27,476 bases of DNA from a virus, in the IMG/VR virus record IMGVR_UViG_3300047667_000641, positions 1 through 27,476 of that record; one strand, written 5' to 3'. Shown here piece after piece: positions 7,974-15,727 of this stretch; position 1 is the first letter of the stretch; each line of letters starts with the position of its first letter. A model generated the notes under the pieces. The model was given only the letters and a program-made list of their open reading frames with translations, did not search any database and was not told the origin of the DNA. Made by a program: the position numbers and the translations under genes.

Positions 7974-9728
7974 TTACTCCGCTTTTATGAGGACGTTCGC
8001 GTTCGCGATTGAAACTTTTGGAACTGCAAACTCGGTGTCAATGTCATAGTTCTTCCCTTTGTATGTCGAAAAGAAAGGCGTTCCATTGTACCCCACGGTA
8101 AGATAGGTGCCAGTGCCGCTCCACGCCAAGGCGCTCGCAGTGCTTGTCGGCAGCGTTGTAAAGTCCAAAATCTTTGTGAACACGTCGCCCGAACGCTTAT
8201 AAACAGTGACGAAAGGTGAGTTGACGTGCGCAAGCCCCATATACGTGCTGTCTGCACTCCACGCTGCTGCGTTGCTTTCACCCGTGGGTAGCACTGCGGG
8301 GTCGCGTTGTTTTGTGAACACGTCGCCCGCACGCTTATAGATAGAGACGAAAGGCGAGATGTCGTGGGCGACAGTCAGGTGTACGCCGTCAGGGGAAAAC
8401 GCGACCCCTTTGCCCTCGCCCGTGGGTAGGGTTGCAGCGTTGGAAAGTTTTGTGAACACGTCGCCCGCACGCTTATAAATAGTGACGAAAGGCGAGGTTA
8501 TGTGCGCAACAGACATGTATACGCCGTCGGGGCTCCACGCGATGCCATTCCCGCTGCCTGTAGGTAGGGTTGCAGGGTTGGCAAGTTTTGTGAACACGTC
8601 GCCCGCACGCTTATAAATAGTGACGAAAGGCGAGGTTATGTGCGCAACAGACATGTATACGCCGTCGGGACTCCAAGCTACACCAAACCCCCTCTCTGTA
8701 GGTAGGGTTGCAGGGTTGGCAAGTTTTGTGAACACGTCGCCCGAACGCTTATAAATAGTGACGAAAGGTGAATCAAAGTGCACAACAGTTAGGTATACGC
8801 CGTCGGGACTCCACGCGATGCCATTGGCTGAGTCAGCAGGCAGGGTTGCAGGGTTGGAAAGTTTTGTGAACACGTCGCCCGAACGCTTATAGATATAGAC
8901 GAAAGGCGTCACGAAGTCCACAACAGTTAGGTATACGCTGTCGGGGCTCCAAGCGGCGCCTTTGACCGCGTTGCCGGTCAGAGCCGCAGGGTTGGGAAGT
9001 TTAGGGGCCTCGTCCCAATCTGGAAGTAAGCCAACCACCGTAAAAAGATCAGGGTAAGCCGATTGCAAATACACAGCCCCGTCTGTTCGCAATGATCCTG
9101 TGGGGATTGCGTCATTTGCCGTTACGGCGATGTCCCCAATAGCGTCAAGTAGGCCCGCTGCAATGAGCGCCTGCTTTGTGCGCAGCGGCGACATTAAACT
9201 ACTAGCATCCGTGCCGGCCTCGGCCGCGGCCTGAGTGGCCAGCGTCTGCTTTACACGAAGAGATGTTAAAAAATTGACGTTATCGGTCCCTGCTATAGCC
9301 TCGGCTTCGCTTGCAGCTTCCGACAAAGCCGTCACTGCGGCAGTTACACCGGCCCCGTCGCAGTAGACAATGGCTTTGGCGCCATCCGCAACGGTGACGC
9401 TTGCTCCAGATCCTTGGGTTAGCACGATGCTTTGGCCAGAGTCGTTGACCACAAAATACTGTTTTTCTTGGTCGTTTGGGCTGATAGTTACGGTGTTCGT
9501 TCCGCTGGGAGACCCGCCGAACACTAGCACTTTATTCTGCCCCTCGGACAGCGCTCCGTCGCTGGTTGCCAAAGTGTGAGTCGTGCCAGACAAGGTGACA
9601 GCACCGACCCCGTTGAGAACTCGATCAATGATATCAAAGTTTAAGTTTGCGGTTTGACCCCACAATCCAGCTTGCTCGGCATCGCCGGGCTTTTCGATGC
9701 CGCTATTTGCAGTGTAGGTACTTGCCAT
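7974..9728 (-). CDS. Tail fibre with seven-repeat beta-propeller inside a collar domain
   Basis: The 584-residue protein starts at ATG 9728 behind AAGG. Residues 1-135 are an anchoring module I know from marine phage fibres (MASTYTANSGIEKPGDAEQAGLWGQ is its start). Residues about 145-190 hold two helical linker repeats of the AGTD...SLRVKQTLA type. Residues about 193-235 match the first half of the phage tail-collar fold (IGDIAVTA, then IPTGSLRTDGAVYL and YPDLFTVVG). Seven repeats follow from residue 243: six of exactly 46 residues and a divergent seventh. Each has an AWSPDGVYL core and an SPFVTIYKR strand. The last 25 residues return to collar-like sequence (YDIDTEFAVPKV, then NVLIKA). I infer a seven-bladed propeller receptor-binding domain nested in a split collar domain. 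The receptor is unknown. Confidence 0.8.
   Translation of the reverse strand: MASTYTANSGIEKPGDAEQAGLWGQTANLNFDIIDRVLNGVGAVTLSGTTHTLATSDGALSEGQNKVLVFGGSPSGTNTVTISPNDQEKQYFVVNDSGQSIVLTQGSGASVTVADGAKAIVYCDGAGVTAAVTALSEAASEAEAIAGTDNVNFLTSLRVKQTLATQAAAEAGTDASSLMSPLRTKQALIAAGLLDAIGDIAVTANDAIPTGSLRTDGAVYLQSAYPDLFTVVGLLPDWDEAPKLPNPAALTGNAVKGAAWSPDSVYLTVVDFVTPFVYIYKRSGDVFTKLSNPATLPADSANGIAWSPDGVYLTVVHFDSPFVTIYKRSGDVFTKLANPATLPTERGFGVAWSPDGVYMSVAHITSPFVTIYKRAGDVFTKLANPATLPTGSGNGIAWSPDGVYMSVAHITSPFVTIYKRAGDVFTKLSNAATLPTGEGKGVAFSPDGVHLTVAHDISPFVSIYKRAGDVFTKQRDPAVLPTGESNAAAWSADSTYMGLAHVNSPFVTVYKRSGDVFTKILDFTTLPTSTASALAWSGTGTYLTVGYNGTPFFSTYKGKNYDIDTEFAVPKVSIANANVLIKAE
8037..9002 (-). repeat. Seven tandem 138-bp propeller repeats inside the fibre gene
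   Basis: Six units of exactly 138 bp (46 codons) run from 9002 to 8175, and a degenerate seventh continues to about 8037. Unit boundaries in coding order are 9002, 8864, 8726, 8588, 8450, 8312 and 8174. Units three (8589-8726) and four (8451-8588) are identical for about 80 bp at their distal ends and again for about 30 bp at the other end. They differ only in the middle, which encodes the loop before AWSPDG. This indicates recent duplication or gene conversion. These are protein-coding repeats and are not a CRISPR array. Confidence 0.9.
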
Positions 9729-9782
9729 GACTAAGCCTTCATATGAGGGTCAATGTTAAACTCAAGTGTAGCTTGTTGACGT

Positions 9783-10907
9783 TTACGGTGCAATAGGGGT
9801 CCAAACGTTGTCGTCATCCGGCGCGACCTCCGCCCAAGTGTTACCTGCCGCGGAGGTTATTGGGCTCCACGTCGTGTCGGAAGGTGGGGGCAGATTTCCC
9901 CAAACCAACACGCCGCGGCCACTAATGGCCGCATCCGCTGACACACCCGTTAGATAAACCACCTGCGCTGCGGTGAAATCTATGCTCCCCCCGGTGCTAG
10001 TGAAGGCGACACCGGTTAGTTCAAGGGGGATGACCGCTCCGAGGAGAACAGACCCGTTCGTTGATGCAAACGACACGCCGGTGATCGGCGACGTGAATGC
10101 AGTGCCCAATGAGCCCGCAGTGCTTGTAAGAGCATCGCCGGTGAGCGGGGTTGTGATGTGCGAGACCACGGAACCAGCGGCGCTTGTAAGAGCATCGCCG
10201 GTGATCGGGGTTGTCAGAGCGAGGCCGAGCGTGCCGGCGATGCTGGTGTAGGTCGCGCCGGTGAGCTCGATGGCACTGTCGGTGGTAAACAGAACAGACC
10301 CGACCGTTGACGTGAACGATGCACCAGACACAGGTGACGCGAATGCGGTTTCAAGCGATCCACCAGCACTCGTCAGCGAGTCGCCACTGAGAGGGGTTGC
10401 CAGAACGAGCCCAAGCGTGCCGTTTGCACTGGTATAATCGACGCCAGTGAGCTCAAGGTTGCTGTCGGCGGTGAACAGAACCGAGCCGGCCGCCGATGTG
10501 TACGACACGCCGGTCAACGGGGTTGTCAGATCAAGGCCAAGCGTGCCGTTTGTGCTGGTGTACGCCGCGCCGGTAATCTCAAGGGTGCTGGCGGTGCTAA
10601 ATGACACCTCGCCGCCCGTTGACGTAAATGCCTCAACCGATAGTGGCGACGTGAAACTTGTGCTGATATCCCCTGCGGACGATGTGAATGACACGCCTGC
10701 CAGCGGTGACGTGAATGCAGGATCAAGCGAACCGGCTGCGCTTGTTAGAGCATCGCCGGTCAGCCCGATTGCGAATGCCGCAACAATCGCGCCAACCGTT
10801 GACGTGAATGACGCAGTTGTTAGCGTGTCTGTGTACGTTGGCCCGCTCGGCGCGACATCAGTTGACGCGGCAAGAGCATTGGACGCTAGAGGTGAAAAAC
10901 CTAACAT
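9783..10907 (-). CDS. Repeat-built beta-structured tail protein
   Basis: The 374-residue protein has a 23-residue N-terminus (MLGFSPLASNALA...) and then about fourteen degenerate repeats of roughly 20 residues up to residue 325. The consensus is L-T-G-x-x-x-T-S-x-x-G-x-x-x-x-x-x-x-x-P, with an alternation between units starting L/I-E-L/I-T-G and units starting L/I-T-G or L-S-G. The composition is almost only Thr, Ser, Gly, Ala, Leu and Val. The last 45 residues change to a Trp/Pro module with WSPI, WAEV and WTPI at regular spacing. Such proteins are known in marine phage tail regions, but I know of no experimental function. A fibrous or beta-solenoid tail component is likely. The start codon has only a weak ribosome site. 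Repeat number probably varies between relatives. Confidence 0.75.
   Translation of the reverse strand: MLGFSPLASNALAASTDVAPSGPTYTDTLTTASFTSTVGAIVAAFAIGLTGDALTSAAGSLDPAFTSPLAGVSFTSSAGDISTSFTSPLSVEAFTSTGGEVSFSTASTLEITGAAYTSTNGTLGLDLTTPLTGVSYTSAAGSVLFTADSNLELTGVDYTSANGTLGLVLATPLSGDSLTSAGGSLETAFASPVSGASFTSTVGSVLFTTDSAIELTGATYTSIAGTLGLALTTPITGDALTSAAGSVVSHITTPLTGDALTSTAGSLGTAFTSPITGVSFASTNGSVLLGAVIPLELTGVAFTSTGGSIDFTAAQVVYLTGVSADAAISGRGVLVWGNLPPPSDTTWSPITSAAGNTWAEVAPDDDNVWTPIAP
9975..10840 (-). repeat. About fourteen degenerate 60-bp coding repeats
   Basis: The stretch encodes the roughly 20-residue TS..G repeats of the tail protein above. At DNA level the best-conserved piece is agagcatcgccggt, seen near 10129, 10189 and 10746. 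Other units are diverged. The repeats stay in frame throughout, so selection acts on the protein. Unequal recombination between units could change fibre length. Confidence 0.8.
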
Positions 10908-10937
10908 GATTTACCCAAATTTATCACCCTTCGTTTT

Positions 10938-11693
10938 CTAAACAAACGCAGAACCGTTCCAACGCTTTAAGGGCTTTGCCTCAAAAGCTGAACCGGTCCA
11001 ACGCTTTACAGGCTTTTGTACAAATGCTGATCCGGTCCAAACACCAATGGTGCCACCACTTACCGCAGCCTCAGCCTTTATCACCAACGTGAAGGTGGTG
11101 GCTTCTTTGTCTGATGCTATTGTGTACGCAGAAGGGTCTTCAGGGCTGGACGTTACGTTCTTTTGAGAAATAGCATGCCCTGCGTTACCAGAGTTATTAC
11201 TATACACAACTTGAGTGTATCCGGTGGGCTGAGTAGTGATATTTTCAGCGCCACGAATGACGAACCCCGCGAGTGCGAGTGTGTCGCCGGACCATCCCCA
11301 TGCACGCGAAGGTGGGTTCGGGTTTGCGGTTTTACTGCCGTTTGTTGTGGCATGGGCGGCGATGGGCGCAACCGATGTGTCCCACCCACTAACTTCAACG
11401 ACGTGTGCTGTGGTTTCTTTGTCGGAGTCAAAATCGAAAGGTTCACTGGTCCCCTCTGTACCATCTACCTCACGATACCAAATGAGGGAGCTTGCGCGGT
11501 TGCCGCTGGCGTTGTCTATGCCACCAATAAACACCAACTTGCTGCCGGTGTAGGTAACAGGCGCGGCGTCATCGACCCATCCCAGAAAGAAAACCACCAG
11601 ATTACCCGACGTCATGCCCGTCGGATAATTGACGTTGACCGTGTTGGCCTTAGCGGTTGTTGTGTCGTGTTGGACGACGACTGGGAATGCCAT
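10938..11693 (-). CDS. Beta-sandwich tail protein with three C-terminal W-GSAF repeats
   Basis: The 251-residue product starts MAFPVVVQHDTTTAKANTVN with an AAGG site upstream. Residues 1-210 look like a single beta-sandwich domain with alternating hydrophobic strands (TSGNLVVFFLGWVDD, SSLIWYREV, DTLALAGFVIRG). Residues 218-251 are three tandem units of W-T/N-G-S-A-F followed by KPV/LKR, the last unit cut short at the stop. Similar W-GSAF ends occur on other phage tail proteins. The protein lies between two fibre-like genes, so it is probably a surface-exposed tail or fibre component, possibly carbohydrate-binding. That role is inferred from fold pattern and position only. Confidence 0.7.
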   Translation of the reverse strand: MAFPVVVQHDTTTAKANTVNVNYPTGMTSGNLVVFFLGWVDDAAPVTYTGSKLVFIGGIDNASGNRASSLIWYREVDGTEGTSEPFDFDSDKETTAHVVEVSGWDTSVAPIAAHATTNGSKTANPNPPSRAWGWSGDTLALAGFVIRGAENITTQPTGYTQVVYSNNSGNAGHAISQKNVTSSPEDPSAYTIASDKEATTFTLVIKAEAAVSGGTIGVWTGSAFVQKPVKRWTGSAFEAKPLKRWNGSAFV

Positions 11694-11702
11694 TGCTAGA
11701 CC

Positions 11703-12011
11703 TTAGCTTGCAGCGTCTGCGGCATCACGCACAGCTTGCGCCCGAACAACCATAGCCATGTAATCACCGATGATTTTGTCTTTCCGCACCTTGAGTGACT
11801 GCCAGCCCTCATCATCTGGGTTTGCCAGTGCGGTTTCCTCAAGCCATTCGGCTGCAGGTGTCCATGTCTCCAACATCGCATCAAGTTTCCCGTGGGCTGT
11901 TGTGAGTGTTTCAATACCCCGTGATACGTCTGCATCGTGTGCCGTTGCGTCCACGACAATCTGCGCTAAGGCGCGTTCTGCTTTGAGATAGCTGTCTACC
12001 TTGAAAACCAT
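11703..12011 (-). CDS. Small helical fibre-associated protein
   Basis: The 102-residue protein has a strong ribosome site (AAAGGAAAG) before ATG 12011. It lies between a tail fibre gene (ending at 12071) and a tail beta protein (starting at 11693). The sequence is almost wholly helical: a first helix (residues 5-25, YLKAERALAQIVVDA), a heptad-like segment (35-60), then DDEGWQSLKVRKDKIIGDYMAM and an Ala-rich end. It has no cysteines and no membrane segment. Small helical proteins directly behind fibre genes are often fibre chaperones or trimerisation aids, so this is my preferred but unproven reading. Confidence 0.65.
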   Translation of the reverse strand: MVFKVDSYLKAERALAQIVVDATAHDADVSRGIETLTTAHGKLDAMLETWTPAAEWLEETALANPDDEGWQSLKVRKDKIIGDYMAMVVRAQAVRDAADAAS

Positions 12012-12070
12012 TTTCTTTCCTTTGCTTTAGAGCGTTTGCGTTAATAATCGAACCACGAGAGGCGTGACAT

Positions 12071-13594
12071 TTAGCTAGTATCCACCCACAAATCACCCAG
12101 CGCAGGCGAAGTTGGCTCTGTGGCAGAGACTGTTATTTTCGGTGTGGCGGCTAACTTGGTTTCCTCTGCCGTGGTATAGGAGGCTGTCGTGTTTGCAAGA
12201 ACCGCTGCGTATGCCTGAACGTCAACGCCAATCTCTAGGTCTAGGTTAGCCCGCGCCGCCGGAACGTCTAGCAAATCGGAAAGGTTGTTGCCCCGAAGTA
12301 AGCAACCAGCCAATCCGCTCGAACTGCCCCCCTGCACGCCGATCGTGTATTCCCTGAACTCTGTTAGGGTTGTGCCGCCTGTGTTCGTTGCGGTTTCGCC
12401 AATGATCCACCAGCCAAAGAAAGTCGCATTGCGCAGACGTTCGTTGAGGACGTAATCTTCTATTAGCAAGCCCGCGCGGGCCAGAGCAATGTTGGCGTAA
12501 TTGCCTTGTCCATACTGGATTGCAAATTGGCCGTTGCTAAAACGGTAGAGCCTATGCGCCACAAAAGTCCCAGAACCCAAAGCCGTGATGCTGCCCGCGT
12601 TGTCCCAAAACTTGACAAGGTTTGTCGCGTCTTCGGTTACGATAGCTGTCCTGCTGAGCAAATCATACGTTGCGTTGGTTACCGCGTCGAGGCCTAGAAC
12701 GTTTGCGTTGTTGATGTCGCCAGTGCCGCCGTATTCCATAATAGTACCGGCACCCACGTCAAAGCCCAAGTCTCCCGCCCTGCCTGTGATGATTTGACCG
12801 CCCTTGAATGGCACACCCTGCGCAAGCAATGCTTGGAATAAATCCCGCGTGCTGTTTGCGTAGTGTCCGATAGGGTTGCCTAGAAACTCAAAGCCTAGGA
12901 TGGTTTCTGCAACCGTGTCCACCGCAATGCGTATGGTAAACATCTTGCGCGACCAATCTTGCCGCGTCGGGATACTGGTTTGCTGTTGCAGGCTTCCCGC
13001 GTTGTCAATGTAAACGTAGGTTGAGGGCGAGGACAAGGTTGCAACCGTGATGCCTGTTGCGCCTGCGTATGCAATCGAAAAATAACCCTCGTCGCTGTAT
13101 ATCTCACCATTGACAGCCGGTAGTGAAAATGTCGTGCCGCCTACTGCAACTGAAGCGGTCGTATAGGAGCTTGTAAAACCTGTACCACGCGCCCGCAATA
13201 GGGCGGCGTCTGTCTTTTCAGCAAAGTCCTGCATGTCAGTAGCAACGGCAACAACAAGGCTTGTATCAACGAGTGATACGTTTGCCGCAGGCGGTAAGAA
13301 GTCGGCCGCGGTTGCACCCACGAAAACAGTGGCGGACCCTGACAAGTTAATGGCAGAATCCGCGTTGCTGCTTTCGCTTACTGTGCGGGTGAGCGTTGTA
13401 CCCGACGCGGTATAGGTCCCCGTGCCGATTTCAAAGGCAGTCGCCCCGTCCTCAATAACATAACGAACCACATTGCCGTCAATTACGCCTGCATCTGCAA
13501 ACGTCTGAAAGCTATCCTCAGCCGCGCCAAGGGTAATGGTCCCTGTACCCGTGGTTGCAGTGGCTACTTTGGCCCTATTGACTAGCACTACCAT
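12071..13594 (-). CDS. Tail fibre protein
   Basis: The 507-residue protein begins directly after the preceding stop, with no clear ribosome site, so coupling is likely. Residues 1-100 form a fibre attachment module: [19 protein letters not shown], then a segment ending [10 protein letters not shown] recall this type from fibres of Alphaproteobacteria phages. A short helical linker (105-135) is followed by a long beta-rich body. Near the C-terminus, [18 protein letters not shown] matches the common N-L-S-D-L-x-x-x-x-x-A-R-x-N-L fibre motif. The protein ends in [16 protein letters not shown]. The receptor is unknown. A single cysteine occurs in the C-terminal third (AGCLLRGN). Confidence 0.8.
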   Translation of the reverse strand: MVVLVNRAKVATATTGTGTITLGAAEDSFQTFADAGVIDGNVVRYVIEDGATAFEIGTGTYTASGTTLTRTVSESSNADSAINLSGSATVFVGATAADFLPPAANVSLVDTSLVVAVATDMQDFAEKTDAALLRARGTGFTSSYTTASVAVGGTTFSLPAVNGEIYSDEGYFSIAYAGATGITVATLSSPSTYVYIDNAGSLQQQTSIPTRQDWSRKMFTIRIAVDTVAETILGFEFLGNPIGHYANSTRDLFQALLAQGVPFKGGQIITGRAGDLGFDVGAGTIMEYGGTGDINNANVLGLDAVTNATYDLLSRTAIVTEDATNLVKFWDNAGSITALGSGTFVAHRLYRFSNGQFAIQYGQGNYANIALARAGLLIEDYVLNERLRNATFFGWWIIGETATNTGGTTLTEFREYTIGVQGGSSSGLAGCLLRGNNLSDLLDVPAARANLDLEIGVDVQAYAAVLANTTASYTTAEETKLAATPKITVSATEPTSPALGDLWVDTS

Positions 13595-13999
13595 TTAAGT
13601 GAACGTCAACGCAGAACCAACGAAATCAAGCAACACAGACTCGCCGTCAGCCAGTGTGACCGAACTGCCCCGATCCGCGAACGCAACGAGCGGATCGCCT
13701 GCAACGGTCTCATCATAAATGACAACGTAACGCCACGCAGCGACAGACCCGCCCGAAGCTGTCAGTGTTATGTCTGCAAAGATAAGATCAAGAGTGCCAG
13801 ACGTCACCGCGCTTGATGTGGTCGTGAGGACACGCGCAGACAGGTTGGTGTAAGAGATTTGCGTGAGGTCTGCGATTACTGCGTCGGTCGCAGCGGTAGG
13901 CGCAACGTTTGTGAGCGCAATCGTGAATGTATCACTACCTACGTTTGCGGCTTTCGTCGCATAGCCGATCCACTCCGCGAATTTTGTTAGTGCTGCCAT
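13595..13999 (-). CDS. Small structural protein, paralogue-like of the next upstream gene
   Basis: The 134-residue product has a GGGAGA site before ATG 13999. It begins with MAALTKFAEWIGYATKAANV and then alternates Thr/Ala-rich strands. The C-terminal part, YVVIYDETVAGDPLVAFADRG followed by LADGES, lines up with IYNDTAAGDPSVMVLDFGSD of the neighbouring 145-residue protein (14039-14476). The last strand is hydrophobic in both. The two are therefore likely distant paralogues from an old tandem duplication. They sit between the connectors and the first tail fibre, so a minor tail or head-surface role is probable. I know similar unnamed proteins from other phages but no function. Confidence 0.7.
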   Translation of the reverse strand: MAALTKFAEWIGYATKAANVGSDTFTIALTNVAPTAATDAVIADLTQISYTNLSARVLTTTSSAVTSGTLDLIFADITLTASGGSVAAWRYVVIYDETVAGDPLVAFADRGSSVTLADGESVLLDFVGSALTFT

Positions 14000-14038
14000 T
14001 TTCCGTCTCCCGATTTCCGTGTTAAGAGTTAAACATCA

Positions 14039-14476
14039 TTACGCTATGCGAATGATGGCCGTTGACGCATCCGCCGTGGGGAACACAATTTGAAAGTCGC
14101 CCACGTTGGATATTTTGTCGCTTCCAAAATCCAAAACCATAACAGATGGGTCTCCAGCAGCAGTGTCGTTGTATATCAATGCACCCCGTGCCGTGATTGT
14201 AGCAGCGGTGAATGTGATATTATCAAAGTCCGCAAAAGCCGTGGTTCCGGCTGCCGCGGGTGTAACGTTTGTTAAAGTGCCGCCACCGGCTGCGTATGAG
14301 CCAGAGTCACCAACTTCGTTTGTTGCTGTGTATGCCGAAGTCGCGGCATCAAAAGACGCGGCGCTGCTATACAGAGCCAGCTTGAAAACATTGCCCGTGC
14401 TTGCCGTGAAGTTGTGTACCCCTTGAAGCAGCTCCTGCTTGAACGAAGTGCAAAGAAAGTTCCCCGAAAAAGCCAT
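14039..14476 (-). CDS. Small conserved structural protein
   Basis: The frame stays open upstream to 14755, but that part is antisense-like and overlaps the previous gene. ATG 14476 has GGAG in front and starts 1 nt after the previous stop, giving a 145-residue product. It begins MAFSGNFLCTSFKQELLQGVHNF and continues with a strand containing NVFKLALYSSAASFDAATSAYTATNEV. I recognise this N-terminus from uncharacterised phage structural proteins. It is rich in Thr, Ala and Gly and predicted all-beta. The second half is similar in pattern to the gene that follows (13595-13999). A minor virion protein is the best guess. Confidence 0.75.
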   Translation of the reverse strand: MAFSGNFLCTSFKQELLQGVHNFTASTGNVFKLALYSSAASFDAATSAYTATNEVGDSGSYAAGGGTLTNVTPAAAGTTAFADFDNITFTAATITARGALIYNDTAAGDPSVMVLDFGSDKISNVGDFQIVFPTADASTAIIRIA

Positions 14477-14477
14477 A

Positions 14478-14762
14478 TTAAAGTCTCCGTAGTAAGTCAG
14501 CCAGATCTGGATGACCCGCCTCGTTGAGCGCGTTATACACGGTTGTGCGGTCTGAGGCGATAGCTTCTTTGATACAACCAAGTACCACAGAAGAAACTTG
14601 TGTTTTATAAGCACGTGCCTGCTCGCGGATTGCAGGATGAGCACTGTCAGAAACAGACACAATCTTATCCGCGCATCTTGCCGCATGATGTTCGGGATTA
14701 AACCCTCGTCCCGATGTAGTTCGCACCTGCACCATAGGTGTTCCCATTGTTCCAACGTTCAT
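14478..14762 (-). CDS. Small conserved helical phage protein
   Basis: The 94-residue product overlaps the adaptor gene by ATGA (14759-14762), with AGGGGAGG upstream inside that gene. After a flexible start, ADKIVSVSDSAHPAIREQARAY and TTVYNALNEAGHPDLADLLRRL form two helical blocks with a conserved look. I remember this pattern (D-K-I-V-S-V-x-D-x-A-x-P-A-I-R-x-Q-A, then T-T-x-Y-N-A-L) from small proteins next to connector genes in marine phages. Function is unknown. It may bind the adaptor complex. It has no TM segment and no catalytic motif. Confidence 0.7.
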   Translation of the reverse strand: MNVGTMGTPMVQVRTTSGRGFNPEHHAARCADKIVSVSDSAHPAIREQARAYKTQVSSVVLGCIKEAIASDRTTVYNALNEAGHPDLADLLRRL

Positions 14763-15403
14763 TGAGACCTCCCCTGCCCGTCGCGATACTCGTCGCGTTT
14801 GCTACGCACCTCAATACCGCTCAGCTGAGCAAGCGCATCTGTGTATTGTTTTCGGTACATAGCCATTATGTCGGCTTCACCCTTGAGGAAAACGTAAGCC
14901 TCGACGAGCGAACCGTTGAGCAGCACAGCCTCTGCGTTTTCGCCGAGCCACGATGTGCCAGCATCCACAATGGACGGTGGATCATAATAGTAGTGCATCT
15001 CTGCGGTATAGGCTGCGTCAGTGGTCGGGGCGATGATTAAGTTTCCCGGATCGCCCACCGTTTCCCCATCAAACTGAGCGTAATAACGAGGCAGGCCCAC
15101 TGTGGACGGGTTTGGATAGGCTTCGCGCAGAAAGTTTACGTCCTTGTCGTATAGGTATGAATAGTTACCAGCGGCATCAATCAGGGCCAACGAAAAAACT
15201 GACAAGAAGTCAGAAGGGCGGGCCACGTACTGAGACCCCGCGGCGACCGTGGCCGTCGCGTTCTTGCGAAGCTCTGGGATCATGATCGTGCGGTACACGC
15301 GCTGCTCGGTTTGACGAACAAAGCGTGGAATGTCTGCCACGAACGTCGCTTCTCGCGTTTCCGTGTAGTCTTGGATCAAATCAACGAGATCAGTGTAGTT
15401 CAT
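14759..15403 (-). CDS. Head-tail adaptor protein
   Basis: The 214-residue protein has AGGAG before ATG 15403. It begins MNYTDLVDLIQDYTETREATF, followed by IPRFVRQTEQRVYRTIMIPELR. This is the helical N-terminus of a phage adaptor family that I associate with the phiSU10-type adaptor. The centre is beta-rich (LPRYYAQFDGETVGDPGNLIIAP, then TAEMHYYYDPP), and the C-terminus is again helical (LVEAYVFLKGEADIMAMYRKQY). In podoviruses this position is filled by ring-forming connectors below the portal. It would join the portal to the tail hub. Family placement rests on sequence memory and gene order. Confidence 0.7.
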   Translation of the reverse strand: MNYTDLVDLIQDYTETREATFVADIPRFVRQTEQRVYRTIMIPELRKNATATVAAGSQYVARPSDFLSVFSLALIDAAGNYSYLYDKDVNFLREAYPNPSTVGLPRYYAQFDGETVGDPGNLIIAPTTDAAYTAEMHYYYDPPSIVDAGTSWLGENAEAVLLNGSLVEAYVFLKGEADIMAMYRKQYTDALAQLSGIEVRSKRDEYRDGQGRSQ

Positions 15404-15406
15404 GGC

Positions 15407-15727
15407 TTAGTCTCCTGTAACGACGGTGACAGCGCCCACAGCAGCTGTGATATAAATCTCGGGATGCCCAACTGGTCGCCAACCAAACAGACCGATCGAC
15501 TGCAATCGGTTCGTATCGGGTCGCGGCTCACGTAGTGACATGGGATCAGTAATGCGCAACCTACCCAGAAAGTTCTGGGGCTGATCGGGGTCGGCCACGT
15601 CTTTTCCAACCCGTAGGCCGGTGCGTGTACCGTTGACGTATTCATAAACGAGATCCGACAACAGATACTGAAAACCTGTTTTGTCACAAATTCCAATGGC
15701 CTTGCTGCCGCGTGCAAACTGACCCAT
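15407..15727 (-). CDS. Small virion protein, degenerate zinc-ribbon-like family
   Basis: The 106-residue product starts at ATG 15727, sharing one base with the previous stop (TGATG). Near the N-terminus it has AIGICDKTGFQYLLSDLVYEY, then TGLRVGKDV, then HPEIYITAAVGAVTVVTGD at the end. Members I remember from other phages have C-x-x-C and a second Cys pair around GL.V, followed by P-Q and a PRP segment. Here NFLGRLRITDP and LREPRPDTN fit that frame, but only one cysteine (residue 14) remains. The protein would thus not bind zinc in the usual way. It lies between two connector genes, so it is probably a minor head-tail component. Assignment to the family is tentative. Confidence 0.65.
   Translation of the reverse strand: MGQFARGSKAIGICDKTGFQYLLSDLVYEYVNGTRTGLRVGKDVADPDQPQNFLGRLRITDPMSLREPRPDTNRLQSIGLFGWRPVGHPEIYITAAVGAVTVVTGD

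Noticed and set aside
8175-9002. Regular 138-bp repeats as a possible CRISPR or repeat-based regulatory array.
   Set aside because: The units are in frame, encode 46-residue protein repeats and have no unique spacers of CRISPR size.
14477-14755. N-terminal extension of the 14039-14476 gene to ATG 14755.
   Set aside because: It would overlap the whole conserved 94-residue gene in another frame, while ATG 14476 has a ribosome site and the expected N-terminus.
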